A stretch of 64,000 nt of DNA from Geoanaerobacter pelophilus (GTDB taxonomy: Bacteria; Desulfobacterota; Desulfuromonadia; Geobacterales; DSM-12255), in assembly GCF_018476885.1 (NCBI RefSeq), contig NZ_JAHCVJ010000001.1, positions 806,001 to 870,000 of the forward strand. The letters are read 5' to 3'. Below the pieces are notes generated by a model. It saw only the letters and a list, made by a program, of their open reading frames with translations, was not told the origin of the DNA and made no database searches. Made by a program: the position numbers and the translations under genes. Shown here in pieces: positions 8,432 through 17,592 of this stretch (position 1 is its first letter; each line of letters begins with the position of its first letter).

Positions 8432-9427
8432 CTATTTATTATGACAGAACTGACACAAAGCCATTCTTTCCTCTTTGCGACTCTGCAGAAAATACCTTAC
8501 TACACCACCATGAGGGTCATGGCAGGAAACACAAGACAGTTCCTTGCCTTTTCTTTTAGGAGAAATGTCGTTTTTCCCGGAAAGGGGATGGCCTTTTTGC
8601 GAAGTATTCCGGAGGACATGAGGCCCCTTGCCAATCTTTTCGTGGCAGGAGAGACAAACCTCGTTGATTGGCCGACGCATAAACCCAGGGAAGTCACTGC
8701 CATGCGCATCATGACATATCTCACAATAACCTGCAGCCACCGGACCATGCTTGAAAGTATTCTTCTTAATCTCATCAGTCTTATCCGAATGACACTCTAC
8801 ACAAAGAGTAGAGTCACGCCTTGCCGTTCCGTGCCGGGGCTTATCAGTTTTTACGTGACAATATTGGCAAGAAAAATTTACTGCCGGTTCATGTGGATAC
8901 TTAACCTTAACTAATTTCTGATGACAAGTAGCGCAAGGGCTGGAAGCTGGATTCTGTGAAGCTTTTTTATCACTCGACGCTGTCATGACATGGCAAATAG
9001 CACAAATTTTCTCATTTTCGGCACTATGCAAAGTGGTCTCAATAAATTCTTGCGGGACTAAGGATCTATCCCCTAAAGGGTTGTAGAAGATTTCCGTTGC
9101 AATACTTTGCACCTTCTGACCGCCATTGTAACCCTCAATCAGGAGAGTATTCTTTCCGGCATCCCAAACCGGCTGCACAATAAGAATATCCTGAAACAGT
9201 TTGCGATAGTCAGATGATGAAATCTGCAAAATTTCAGAATCAACCCCATTTACAGTTAACTTGATCCCGGAAATAGAAGAATCGTTGGTCTTTACGATAA
9301 GATAATCTGAGCGATAGACCCAGCTTTTCTCTGCTGGATAAATTAACTGCATAGCAGCGTGGAGACTTGCCGGCAAAAGCATCTGAAGCAGCAGAACAAG
9401 GAAAACGCCCTTCTTGCGACATCCCAT
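8432..9427 (-). CDS. Octaheme c-type cytochrome with N-terminal beta-sandwich-like region
   Basis: 331 residues with a signal peptide (about residues 1-25, ending 'ASLHA'). Residues about 26-135 have no haem motif and look like an Ig/beta-sandwich region ('YPAEKSWVYRSDYLIVKTND'). The C-terminal 200 residues hold eight CXXCH motifs: CAICH, CATCH, CQYCH, CVECH, CEICH, CLSCH, CVSCH and CQFCH, of the doubled-CXXCH layout with 'CHDAHG' and 'CHDPHG'. Probably periplasmic or outer-membrane associated and part of the electron path between PpcA-type carriers and the OmcE-like protein. First gene of a two-gene run with the NHL lipoprotein; no clear promoter was found in the 85 bases upstream. Confidence 0.92.
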   Translation of the reverse strand: MGCRKKGVFLVLLLQMLLPASLHAAMQLIYPAEKSWVYRSDYLIVKTNDSSISGIKLTVNGVDSEILQISSSDYRKLFQDILIVQPVWDAGKNTLLIEGYNGGQKVQSIATEIFYNPLGDRSLVPQEFIETTLHSAENEKICAICHVMTASSDKKASQNPASSPCATCHQKLVKVKYPHEPAVNFSCQYCHVKTDKPRHGTARRDSTLCVECHSDKTDEIKKNTFKHGPVAAGYCEICHDAHGSDFPGFMRRPINEVCLSCHEKIGKGPHVLRNTSQKGHPLSGKNDISPKRKGKELSCVSCHDPHGGVVRYFLQSRKEERMALCQFCHNK

Positions 9428-9512
9428 AAAAGGCCTTTCTAATTAGATCAAATGTTGTTATTTCAGGCTTCCACAACCACTGCAATCCTATCAACAATTC
9501 GGCTGATAGTTG

Positions 9513-9542
9513 AAAAAAAAGCGCGGTGAGATCACCGCGCTT
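9513..9542 (-). terminator. Rho-independent terminator after ccsB
   Basis: Eleven-base stem AAGCGCGGTGA / TCACCGCGCTT, followed on the minus strand by eight T. Ends the resB-ccsB unit. Confidence 0.92.
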
Positions 9543-9561
9543 GAACAACAAATGGCAGATA

Positions 9562-10410
9562 TTATTTTCCGTAACTATGTAGCCCTGAGAGAAACAAGTT
9601 AACCCCAAGATAGCAGAAAATAGTTGCGGCAAAGCCGACAATAGATAGGATTGCCGCCCTTCTCCCAACCCAGCCACGGGTAATTCTTGCATGAAGAAAA
9701 GCCGCATATACAAACCAGACGATGAGAGACCATGTTTCTTTAGGGTCCCAACTCCAATAGGTACCCCAAGCATAGTTGGCCCAAGCAGCACCAGTCACAA
9801 TTCCCAAGGTAAGCAAGGGGAATCCGATCATAATCGCCTTGTAATTAAGATCATCGAGCACTCTTATTGCCGGGAACATCGAGAAAATACCCCCAGCTGG
9901 AGAGTCTCCATCTGATGATTCCTGACGCTCCTTGATCAGGTACATGATTGAAATTCCGCAAGCCACAGCAAACGCAGCATACCCAAGGAAGCATGTGATA
10001 ACATGGTAAAGGAGCCAGTTGCTCTGAAGAGCTGGAACCAGTGGCTCTATCCCACTATTGAGGCCAAGCTGAGCCCATGCCATGCCAAGAAGCGCAAAAG
10101 GGACAACAAACGCACCGATAACTCGGTACTTGTACTTTACCTCGATAATTCCGTAGATAAGAATGATCGTCCAGGAAAAAAAGACCACGGACTCATAGAG
10201 ATTGGAGAGAGGCGCATGGCCGACCCCCATGTCGTAGGACTCTTTCCAGCGCAGGAGTATGGCAGCAGACTGAACAATCCAGCCGGCATAAGCCGCCCAG
10301 CTGCCAACCAAACCGATCTGTTTGTTTTTGGTGGCAAGAAAGGCAAAAAAGACAATCATAGATATCATGTAAACTATCGTTGTGACATTGAACAGCATAG
10401 AACTGGACAT
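9562..10410 (-). CDS. ccsB: Cytochrome c biogenesis protein CcsB (ResC/CcsA-type haem handling protein)
   Basis: 282 residues, polytopic with about eight hydrophobic helices. Carries the tryptophan-rich WWD haem-binding signature 'WGTYWSWDPKETWSLIVW' at about residues 213-230, plus conserved His residues in flanking helices ('LYHVITCFLGYAAF', 'AAFLHARITRGW'). With ResB it forms the System II synthetase that moves haem across the membrane and ligates it to CXXCH motifs in the periplasm. GGAGGATA ribosome site; lies 78 bases after resB and ends in a strong terminator. Dedicated haem ligation next to three multiheme cytochromes is logical. Confidence 0.95.
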   Translation of the reverse strand: MSSSMLFNVTTIVYMISMIVFFAFLATKNKQIGLVGSWAAYAGWIVQSAAILLRWKESYDMGVGHAPLSNLYESVVFFSWTIILIYGIIEVKYKYRVIGAFVVPFALLGMAWAQLGLNSGIEPLVPALQSNWLLYHVITCFLGYAAFAVACGISIMYLIKERQESSDGDSPAGGIFSMFPAIRVLDDLNYKAIMIGFPLLTLGIVTGAAWANYAWGTYWSWDPKETWSLIVWFVYAAFLHARITRGWVGRRAAILSIVGFAATIFCYLGVNLFLSGLHSYGK

Positions 10411-10488
10411 CGATTGTATCCTCCGGAATCGTAAATCGTTGATAGTCTTGAGTCAGAAACAGCGGCAATTAAGCCTGATTTTCGAGCG

Positions 10489-11853
10489 TTAAAGTTTTTC
10501 CATCTTAGCAGTGAGCTCTTCAAAAGCACCTTGAAAGGCCGGCTGATTCTTGCTTGCACTGCCGGCAACTACAACCCGACCATTGGACGAGATCCTGACC
10601 CAAATTCGTTTATGCGACATGAAAAAGGCCATTATTATCCCGATGACCATAAGAGTGCAGCCAAACCAGACCACCCACACTCCCGGATCCTTCGCAACCT
10701 GCAGTCCGGTATAAAACTTCTCATCTGAGCCGTCATAAGAGAAGATCAAGTCGCCCCCGCGATCCTCATCCAGTTTCGGGAAATTGCGGAACACAATAAA
10801 GCTGTCCGGCTGTTTGCCTGGTGAGTGAACTTCAATCCGGGCTGCGGGCCCCGACATCTGCGGGATAAACTGGCGCACATCCTGAGTAGACTCGGTAACA
10901 TGCATGGTCCGTCCTCCAGGGAGCTGAACAGACTCTCCCTGCCGAGCGGTAATCTTTATGGGCGCCCCACCCTTTCTATCCTTGACGGTAAAGAAAAAAG
11001 TCCCACCCTCGCCTGCAGGGCCGTAGCTGGACTGGTAGAAAGTTATTCCCTTGTAGGTCAGCGGATCATTGACGACTATCGGAATATTGACATAACCCGA
11101 AACCGGCTTACCGTTCTCAAGCACAGTGAGGATACTCTTGAACTCTTTGGGAGCGCCGGTCTCATAAAAAGCGACCGAAAATTTTTCAAGCTTTACGGCA
11201 AAACCAAGGTCGATTGTCTTGTTATTGCGGCCAAGAACCTTTGATTCGCTTGTGCCTTCAGTTATCTGCACCCATCCTTTGTAGCCAAATAACGATCCGA
11301 CGATAGCCCCGATAAAGATGATGACAATGCTTAAATGAACAACATAAACACCAAGGCGACACCAGGGGTTTTTCTGAGCATAAAGATGCACTTCGCCATC
11401 TTTTTCCGTTACAACAGGGGAAGAAAACTCCTTGGAAAGAAAACCGGCAAGCCCATCCTTCAACGAGGCAAGTCCACCCTTCAGCTTAAGGTCGCGAGTC
11501 AAAGACAGAGATTTTTCCAGCCCTTCATCAAGGGTCAGGCTCGGCTCGGTAACCGTCTTCCATACCCTGGGGAGCCTTTTCATTGAGCATGCTACCAGGT
11601 TTACGGTAAAAAGATAGAGGAGCAGAATGTACCACCACGAGTGGTACATGTCGAAAAAACCGAGCTTTTCATAGAGCTGGAGCTTTGTCTGGCTCAGTGA
11701 TTGGATGTATTGCTCGGGAATGTTCGGAGCCTGTGGAATCACGGTCCCGATGATCGACGTGACGGCAAGAGCAATAATAAGGGAAATTGCCAGCTTGAGT
11801 GAACAGAAGAAATCCCAGAGTGACTGTAGAAAGCCTTTGTTATTCGTTGTCAA
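10489..11853 (-). CDS. resB: Cytochrome c biogenesis protein ResB
   Basis: 454 residues. The N-terminus 'WDFFCSLKLAISLIIALAV' and following 'IIGTVIPQ' are characteristic of ResB, then helices around residues 75-90 and 165-190, a long periplasmic domain (about 195-400) and a final helix near 400-420. Partner of CcsB in System II cytochrome c maturation. Start codon is TTG at 11853; an AAGGAG site lies at ideal distance and no ATG nearby fits as well. Upstream is the ppcA terminator, so resB-ccsB is its own unit. Confidence 0.94.
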   Translation of the reverse strand: MTTNNKGFLQSLWDFFCSLKLAISLIIALAVTSIIGTVIPQAPNIPEQYIQSLSQTKLQLYEKLGFFDMYHSWWYILLLYLFTVNLVACSMKRLPRVWKTVTEPSLTLDEGLEKSLSLTRDLKLKGGLASLKDGLAGFLSKEFSSPVVTEKDGEVHLYAQKNPWCRLGVYVVHLSIVIIFIGAIVGSLFGYKGWVQITEGTSESKVLGRNNKTIDLGFAVKLEKFSVAFYETGAPKEFKSILTVLENGKPVSGYVNIPIVVNDPLTYKGITFYQSSYGPAGEGGTFFFTVKDRKGGAPIKITARQGESVQLPGGRTMHVTESTQDVRQFIPQMSGPAARIEVHSPGKQPDSFIVFRNFPKLDEDRGGDLIFSYDGSDEKFYTGLQVAKDPGVWVVWFGCTLMVIGIIMAFFMSHKRIWVRISSNGRVVVAGSASKNQPAFQGAFEELTAKMEKL

Positions 11854-11972
11854 GATTTACTCCTTAAGTACCAGTTATGTGCATACCGCCAAACAACGGG
11901 TGATTATACAGGAATCACTAAAACAATTACAATCTATTTTGCGGGCAAAAAAGACTTGCTTTATAACCATAT

Positions 11973-12010
11973 AAAAACAAAAGGGACAACGAACTAGCCG
12001 TTATCCCTTT
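11973..12010 (-). terminator. Rho-independent terminator after ppcA
   Basis: AAAGGGA...TCCCTTT stem extended by AACG/CGTT with one mismatch, followed on the minus strand by a T-rich tract. About 27 bases past the ppcA stop. Confidence 0.75.
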
Positions 12011-12036
12011 AATAAAAAAACTGTCAAAAAGCGTAA

Positions 12037-12297
12037 TTATTTATGGCAATCCTTGCAGCTTGTGGGCCCCTTCTTCAGCTCAGCGTGGCATCCCTTGCAA
12101 CCCTTGGCGTGAGCCATTTCCTTGCCAAATCCAGCGATCTTGCCCGGCCCTTTTTCATGGCATTTCTTGCAATCACCAACAGAAGCCTGGTGAGCCTTGT
12201 GATTGAACTTGACGCCTTTTTTCATTTCGATGACATCTGCACCAAAGGCGGTTCCGGCAAAGGCAACTACTGCGAACAAAGCAACGATGGTCTTCAT
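12037..12297 (-). CDS. ppcA: Periplasmic triheme cytochrome c7, PpcA family
   Basis: 86 residues including a signal peptide ending 'AGTAFG' (mature protein about 66-67 residues). Three haem motifs CKKCH, CKGCH and CKDCH and the family stretches 'FNHKAHQASVGDC', 'HEKGPGKIAGFGKEMAH' and 'KKGPTSCKDCHK' match the Geobacter PpcA-E family closely. Its job is to shuttle electrons through the periplasm from inner-membrane quinol oxidising cytochromes to outer-membrane conduits. Assigned ppcA rather than a paralogue because of the match and because it lies between purE and resB; the paralogue letter is less certain than the family. Has its own promoter, GGGGGA ribosome site and terminator. Confidence 0.93.
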   Translation of the reverse strand: MKTIVALFAVVAFAGTAFGADVIEMKKGVKFNHKAHQASVGDCKKCHEKGPGKIAGFGKEMAHAKGCKGCHAELKKGPTSCKDCHK

Positions 12298-12338
12298 TAA
12301 ATATTCCCCCTTTTCCCTGAGATGAAAATTTTGAAAGG

Positions 12339-12367
12339 AAACTAATACAGCAACCGCGCGTTGTCAA
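12339..12367 (-). promoter_or_regulatory. Sigma-70-type promoter for ppcA
   Basis: Minus strand TTGACA (12367-12362), 17-base spacer, TAGTTT (12344-12339). Perfect -35 with a weak -10; about 40 bases before the start codon. Confidence 0.55.
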
Positions 12368-12404
12368 GGGAAAACCGTTTAATGCTGCTACGGCGTGTTG
12401 TCTC

Positions 12405-12929
12405 TCAAGAAGAAATCCCCGCCGTCAATTTTACCTGGAGAGCAGCATCCTTCTCCGCCACTTCTTCAGAAAGCTGCGATTTATAGGCAGATAATTGTTC
12501 TGCAAGCCCAGGATTCGCAAGGGCAAGCATCTGTACCGCCAGTATCCCGGCATTTTTTGCGCCGGCCTTGCCTATGGCCATCGTTGCCACCGGAATCCCC
12601 CCTGGCATCTGCACCATCGCATACAGGGCATCTACGCCATTAAGCGGACCGCCACCGATCGGCACCCCGATAACCGGCAGTGTTGTCTCTGCAGCGATTA
12701 CCCCAGCCAGATGCGCCGCCATCCCGGCAGCAGCAATTATTACCTTTACCTCACGTTTTGCCGCCCCGGCTGCCAGTTCTGCCGTCCTCTGCGGAGAGCG
12801 ATGAGCGGATGAAACTCTCATCTCGAATGTTACCCCGAATTGTTTCAGAATCTTGGAGGTCTCTTCCATGACCGGAAGATCGGAGTCACTCCCCATTATC
12901 ACCAGCACTTGAGGATTCTTCATTGTCAT
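12405..12929 (-). CDS. purE: N5-carboxyaminoimidazole ribonucleotide mutase PurE
   Basis: 174 residues, typical for class I PurE. Catalyses rearrangement of N5-CAIR to CAIR in de novo purine synthesis. Visible motifs: 'IMGSDSDLPVM', 'VSSAHRSP' (active-site His) and 'GMAAHLAGVIAAETTLPVIG'. The ATG at 12929 has an AAAGGAGAG site; a second ATG lies two codons in. It follows the STT3-like gene by 21 bases, so it is probably read through from the glycosylation genes, although purH and purD lie 7-10 kb upstream on the same strand. Confidence 0.96.
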   Translation of the reverse strand: MTMKNPQVLVIMGSDSDLPVMEETSKILKQFGVTFEMRVSSAHRSPQRTAELAAGAAKREVKVIIAAAGMAAHLAGVIAAETTLPVIGVPIGGGPLNGVDALYAMVQMPGGIPVATMAIGKAGAKNAGILAVQMLALANPGLAEQLSAYKSQLSEEVAEKDAALQVKLTAGISS

Positions 12930-12950
12930 ATCTCTCCTTTTATCGCCTTA

Positions 12951-15146
12951 TTATCTTGTAATTGTCAGCCCTGATGCTATCGCCTGCTCCGGAACCGAGA
13001 CTTTTCGCAAGGCCCCGCCAGAACAGGACAAGGAGTAACTATCCAGAGGGAGGGTGTCACCTTGGCGAACGTCGGTTGCATATGGAACCCTGAACAAAAA
13101 CTCGCCCTGCTCATTGGTGATAGCCCTGTCAGTGTAGCGAAGAAGCCTGCCTGACGAGGTACGTAGAGGCATTTCCAGTCCGACGGCATTACCGGCACCG
13201 CATCTGCCGTAGATGACGGCACCAGGAACCACCTCAAACACCTTGTAGAAACTGTTCTCAGCCCCCATGTCTGCAGGGTTAGGTGTCTCATACACCAAGC
13301 GATATCGCTGCGATGCCGTTACATACCCCCCCCCCATGGGATATGAAGACCCGTCATGTGTGGCCAGACGCTGCAGCATGGATCCGGTTCCGTCAACCGT
13401 CCCCAGGGTCTCAGCCGGGAGAACTCCCTTCCGTACCCCGTCTGCCGCCAACCGGTAATATGGGGCGAATTCGTCGGGCACTGCCAGCAAGTATCGTACT
13501 CTGTTTAAAGATGCAATTTGTGCCGCAACCTCGAGTTTATCCGTAGCCATGAACCCGCCGATTTCATAGAGCCCGTGGGCTTCCCAGCCGAAAGCAGTGG
13601 TAACTGAAGGCCTTTGCGCAAGGTAATAGAGCTTGGCACCGAACCGCCACGGGGCAAGGATGCCGTACTCCGGCTCCCTTTGAGGATTCAAGTAGTAGGA
13701 CGTCTGAGGGGTGTTTTTGCGAATCCATTCGAACACACCTGATCTGCCGTACTCGCCGACCCTGGTTATCGGAGAATTGGTAAAGGTCACATTGCTCACA
13801 TACCCCTTATATCCCGGAATAAGGAGGATGGGAGCCAGAGAGGCCAGAGCGATTCGAGGCAGGACAGCATGCCATCTAACCCATGCCCAGCTGAAAAGCC
13901 AGGCAGAAGCCAAGGCCACCGGGATCGCCATCACACCGGAATACCTGAGTTTTACCAAAGGAAACATCCCTGCGCCCCAGACAGCAACCGCCAGGAGAGT
14001 GCCATTGCGAAACCCACCCTGGCGCCATTCGCGAAACGACAGGACCACTGCCGGCGGGATCAGAAACCAGAGCAGGGTCACGGTACCAATGACCCCATAC
14101 CAGAAGCCCCAGACGAAAAAGAACTGCTGCTCGGGTATCGATTCGAGCCATGAGTCGTGGGTTCCACCAATAAAACTGATTCCGGAGAGGATCTCAGTCC
14201 CGAACGACCTGACAAAGGGAAACAAGAGGGCCGTCGGCAAAAGGGCCAGCAAAAAGAAGAAACGCCGGCAAAAGATTTTGACGGAACCACTAGTTCCGAG
14301 GAACTGCAGGAGCAGGGCGCAAAAGGCCAGCGCCACGACATGGAACCAGGAGACAATATTGAAAGAAAACCTGGCAGAGGTCCGCCACGGATCGGCAACG
14401 CATATCACGGCAATGATTGCGGCGGCCCCCAGAAAGACCTTTGTATAGTCATCAAGGCACCTCCTGTTGCCTCTGGCGCTCTCCAAGGCTCCCCGGATTA
14501 ACAGGTAGATGAAAAGGTATGCCCAGAACAACGTGGCTCCCCGCCACATGAGAATCGTAAGCGGAAACGCGGAAATGGCCGCAAGTGACTCCCGGACCGA
14601 CAGGCGACCCTCTGTACCGAGAAAGGTGAAAGAGTAAAGAATCAGGATTACCATCGGTTCCAGGACATGGTGATCAAGTTTCGGCGCCAGGGTATAGGAG
14701 ATGTGCCCAGGCGACGCGGCCACGACAAAGGCGGCCAGAATGGCTGCGTTCTTGTTGCCAAAGGACTTGCGGGCTATGAGGAATGTCGCAGCAATGGTGG
14801 CAACGCTCAAGACCGGATTGGCAAAAAAACCGATCTGCTCGACAACTGTATCTGAACCGCCGAAGATGAGGGAAAACGCTGAGAGCAGATAATCAAATAG
14901 CGGCGACCAGATCTGCCCCAGCCCTTTGGGGTATGCGGCATAACTGTCGAATGAAGGCACGAGGGGGAATGACTTTACGCCGAGGACGATCCGCCGCAGG
15001 TGGTCGTACGGATCTGGACTGTAAAAGCAGAACCCTCCGTTGGGCTGGATGAAATTCCGGTAGCAAGCCGTTCTCAGGAAAAACCCGAGCAAGCACACCG
15101 TGCAGAGCAGCAGGATTGTCCGCAGTGAAAGGCGTTCCTTGTTCAT
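12951..15146 (-). CDS. STT3/AglB-like oligosaccharyltransferase paralogue 1
   Basis: 731 residues: about a dozen membrane helices over the first 450 residues, then a C-terminal soluble domain. Catalytic signatures of the STT3/PglB/AglB family are present: first-loop 'DPYDHLRR' (Asp45), second 'KLDHHVLEP' (Asp158-His-His, Glu163) and an EL5-like 'SIPEQQ' (about residue 338). The sequon-reading WWDYG block is replaced by 'YGILAPWRFG' (about residue 499), although the surrounding 'KLYYLAQRPSV' keeps the family layout. The enzyme would move a lipid-linked glycan to a protein on the periplasmic side; the altered motif suggests a different acceptor rule. The C-terminal end resembles a carbohydrate-binding or Ig domain. 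Good AGGTAGGA ribosome site. A G10 tract lies in its 3' part. Confidence 0.8.
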   Translation of the reverse strand: MNKERLSLRTILLLCTVCLLGFFLRTACYRNFIQPNGGFCFYSPDPYDHLRRIVLGVKSFPLVPSFDSYAAYPKGLGQIWSPLFDYLLSAFSLIFGGSDTVVEQIGFFANPVLSVATIAATFLIARKSFGNKNAAILAAFVVAASPGHISYTLAPKLDHHVLEPMVILILYSFTFLGTEGRLSVRESLAAISAFPLTILMWRGATLFWAYLFIYLLIRGALESARGNRRCLDDYTKVFLGAAAIIAVICVADPWRTSARFSFNIVSWFHVVALAFCALLLQFLGTSGSVKIFCRRFFFLLALLPTALLFPFVRSFGTEILSGISFIGGTHDSWLESIPEQQFFFVWGFWYGVIGTVTLLWFLIPPAVVLSFREWRQGGFRNGTLLAVAVWGAGMFPLVKLRYSGVMAIPVALASAWLFSWAWVRWHAVLPRIALASLAPILLIPGYKGYVSNVTFTNSPITRVGEYGRSGVFEWIRKNTPQTSYYLNPQREPEYGILAPWRFGAKLYYLAQRPSVTTAFGWEAHGLYEIGGFMATDKLEVAAQIASLNRVRYLLAVPDEFAPYYRLAADGVRKGVLPAETLGTVDGTGSMLQRLATHDGSSYPMGGGYVTASQRYRLVYETPNPADMGAENSFYKVFEVVPGAVIYGRCGAGNAVGLEMPLRTSSGRLLRYTDRAITNEQGEFLFRVPYATDVRQGDTLPLDSYSLSCSGGALRKVSVPEQAIASGLTITR
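13326..13335 (-). repeat. G10 homopolymer inside the STT3-like gene
   Basis: Ten consecutive C on the plus strand (G on the coding strand), spanning the ATG-GGG-GGG-GGG codons for 'PMGGGYV' at about codon 604 of 731. Long enough to slip; one base gained or lost would truncate the C-terminal domain. Confidence 0.9.
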
Positions 15147-15149
15147 GTC

Positions 15150-16811
15150 CTACCTGTACCTGAAGACATAATACGTTTCATCATGCTTTTTCGCGAAAAG
15201 GTACGGCAGAGGGCCGCGGGCTGACGCATAATAGCCTGCACCAGCTGCCGGATTCATGACCGAAACTAACTGGCCGGCCCGGTAGGTAACGGTCTCGAGC
15301 AGATCTACGGCGTTCATATCCGGCATTCTGGTAAAGCTGTTGTTGGCAGGGATTGCCAGGACATCACCCCTGTTTCCGGCCATATTGCGTGTATCCGCCG
15401 GGACACCACCAAGAAGCTGCAGATAATACTGAAACCCCCAGTGTCCCTGGAAATAGAGCTTTTGCGAAGCTGAGGTCTTGAGACTGCCGGCTCGGACAGC
15501 GGCGAGTCTTGCTGATTCGGCATGGCTCTTGTCACCCCATGCAACCATGAGAGAGAGGAGCAGTACTGGACCAAAGAAACCATACCTGAGCACCGGGGAT
15601 CGAGAATTGACGGTTACGGGCAATAACCGTCCCGCAAGGATCCCCACGGCCGGCAGGCTGGGGAGCAGGTTGCGGCCGCTTATGGTCCAGTTAAGGTATG
15701 CGGTAAAAACCAGCGTCCCCGCAATCCAGAGCACCAGGAACAGGGTTTCGGCAGATCGATCAACAATGACTGCCCACAAGAGAAGAGCTATAAGAGCGGT
15801 GCCGACAGCACCGAATAAAGCGGCATGCAGCAACTGGAGCCACTGAAACCCTTCCGGACCGGCAAAGGGACGGCCAGCATATCCCCCCTGCAAGAACAGC
15901 ACGGATGAGATCACCAAGAACAGGACGAAGAGGCAGGAACAGGCCTTCCTCGCTCCTGGGACGAGCGGCAAGAGCGATACCAGCGAAAGCATGCCGCCGC
16001 CGGTAAAAACGAGACAGACGAACCCTTGCCCGAACAGGCTGAGTTTCCCCCCTTTGCTGGCAACGGAGAAACGCGCGGCATCGAACAGCAGCCCCCGCCC
16101 GTACAGTCCGGCGGTCCACAGTTGGTAAACCACAACTGCGAGAACCGGCAACAGCAGATAGGGAAGACAGAGTGCCAGGTTTTTCCGCTTGATCAACTGG
16201 TAGCACAGAAGCAGCGGGACGAGGCAGATTCCGAAGTACTTTGTGAAGAACGAGACCGAGACCAACAGTGCCGCAACGACAAGACAGGCATGGGAGCTTG
16301 TGCGCCCACCCCTGATCCAGAAAAAAACCGCCCAGAGCCAACTCGTCGCCATCAGGATATCTCCCATCACGACGGTGGCTGACATCATAAACAGGGGAGT
16401 ACAGAGAGTGACCAGTGCAGCGACAAGCGGATCGGCCTCAAGCTCACGTGCTAGGCAGTAGGTGCCGAGAATGAGAAAAAGCGAGATGACGACCACGAGC
16501 AGATGGAGCCATGTCTCGCTCCAGTTGCCGGCAACCCCTGCCAGGGCCAGAAGATACGACATCCCCGGCGGGTTTTTGATGATGTCCGATGCCGGGAGTT
16601 CAACACCCCAGTCCCAGTTGATGCGGTAGCCGTAAAAATCAGTCGGGGCAACAGCGATTTGTTTCGCAGTCCAGACATAGAGAGGATCATCAATATGCAG
16701 TGGTTTGCCGATAAATGGAATGAGGCAGATCAGGCAGACAACACTAAGGAGCATCATTTGCCGCATATCGGTTTTCAAAGTAGATTTCAATTCAGCAACC
16801 CATGAAATCAA
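15150..16811 (-). CDS. GT39/ArnT-like membrane glycosyltransferase
   Basis: 553 residues with about ten or more membrane helices and a C-terminal periplasmic portion from about residue 440. The first periplasmic loop holds 'HIDDPLYVW' (Asp41-Asp42), the acidic pair expected of GT-C family 39 enzymes that use polyprenyl-phosphate sugars, followed by '[14 protein letters not shown]'. TTG at 16811 overlaps the upstream GT2 stop (TTGA); the first ATG is 15 codons further in, at 16766, and neither has a strong ribosome site, so the true start is uncertain. Four bases separate its stop from the STT3-like start. Likely transfers a single sugar from the lipid carrier made by the upstream GT2. Confidence 0.8.
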   Translation of the reverse strand: MISWVAELKSTLKTDMRQMMLLSVVCLICLIPFIGKPLHIDDPLYVWTAKQIAVAPTDFYGYRINWDWGVELPASDIIKNPPGMSYLLALAGVAGNWSETWLHLLVVVISLFLILGTYCLARELEADPLVAALVTLCTPLFMMSATVVMGDILMATSWLWAVFFWIRGGRTSSHACLVVAALLVSVSFFTKYFGICLVPLLLCYQLIKRKNLALCLPYLLLPVLAVVVYQLWTAGLYGRGLLFDAARFSVASKGGKLSLFGQGFVCLVFTGGGMLSLVSLLPLVPGARKACSCLFVLFLVISSVLFLQGGYAGRPFAGPEGFQWLQLLHAALFGAVGTALIALLLWAVIVDRSAETLFLVLWIAGTLVFTAYLNWTISGRNLLPSLPAVGILAGRLLPVTVNSRSPVLRYGFFGPVLLLSLMVAWGDKSHAESARLAAVRAGSLKTSASQKLYFQGHWGFQYYLQLLGGVPADTRNMAGNRGDVLAIPANNSFTRMPDMNAVDLLETVTYRAGQLVSVMNPAAGAGYYASARGPLPYLFAKKHDETYYVFRYR

Positions 16812-17554
16812 CGCAAACGCGGCAAACGTTCGGGAGAAATCAGGCCAAGGAGGGCGAGCCTAAACTCAACGGCAGTCATTAGTACGCCGCACCCGTATTT
16901 TACGCTGCGCAAGAAATTGATTGACGAGGCCTCGGGGAAATATTTCGTCGGACAGCTTACCTCGCCGATCCGGTAACCGTACCAGACAATCTGGGCAAGC
17001 ATCTGGTTGTCAAACACAAAATCGTCGGAATTGGCATCAAGTGGCAATCGTTCCAGGACCTCACGGGAAAAGGCTCGGTATCCGGTGTGATACTCCGACA
17101 GTTTCTGGCCGAGCAGGAGATTTTCCACGAAAGTGAGAAAGCGGTTTGAGATGTATTTATACAGCGGCATACCACCCTTCAGCGCGCCTACACCAAGAAT
17201 CCTTGAAGCAAGAACGGCATCAAACTCGCCAAAGGCGATCATCGACGCCATGGCGGTGACCAGTTTGGGAGTGTACTGGTAATCCGGGTGCAGCATTACC
17301 ACGATGTCCGCACCAAGATCGAGGGCAGCCCGATAACAAGTTTTCTGGTTGCCACCATACCCCTTGTTCTGCTCGTGAACAATGGTATTAATCCCTAAGT
17401 TGCGCGCCACTGCCGCAGTATCGTCCTTGCTGGCATCGTCAACAAGGACCAGATCATCCACGAATTCAAGCGGGATCTCGCTGTAGGTCTTTTCCAGGGT
17501 CTTCGATGCATTGTATGCCGGAAGCACAACAACTATTTTTTTACCATTTATCAT
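16808..17554 (-). CDS. Glycosyltransferase family 2, DPM1-like polyprenyl-phosphate hexose synthase
   Basis: 248 residues with no membrane anchor, the size of dolichyl-phosphate-mannose synthase catalytic domains. Motifs: '[17 protein letters not shown]', '[16 protein letters not shown]', '[15 protein letters not shown]' and '[13 protein letters not shown]' (metal site D-x-x-Y variant). It should charge a polyprenyl phosphate with a sugar, feeding the adjacent GT39-like enzyme; its stop overlaps that gene's start. AAGGATAG ribosome site. Confidence 0.88.
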   Translation of the reverse strand: MINGKKIVVVLPAYNASKTLEKTYSEIPLEFVDDLVLVDDASKDDTAAVARNLGINTIVHEQNKGYGGNQKTCYRAALDLGADIVVMLHPDYQYTPKLVTAMASMIAFGEFDAVLASRILGVGALKGGMPLYKYISNRFLTFVENLLLGQKLSEYHTGYRAFSREVLERLPLDANSDDFVFDNQMLAQIVWYGYRIGEVSCPTKYFPEASSINFLRSVKYGCGVLMTAVEFRLALLGLISPERLPRLR

Positions 17555-17592
17555 GATCTATCCTTGATTGTTGAAGGTTTTTGGGCACTGAC

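Noticed and set aside
13267-14501. Long plus-strand open frames opposite the STT3-like gene
   Set aside because: Basic, low-complexity translations without ribosome sites; shadows of the GC-rich coding strand.
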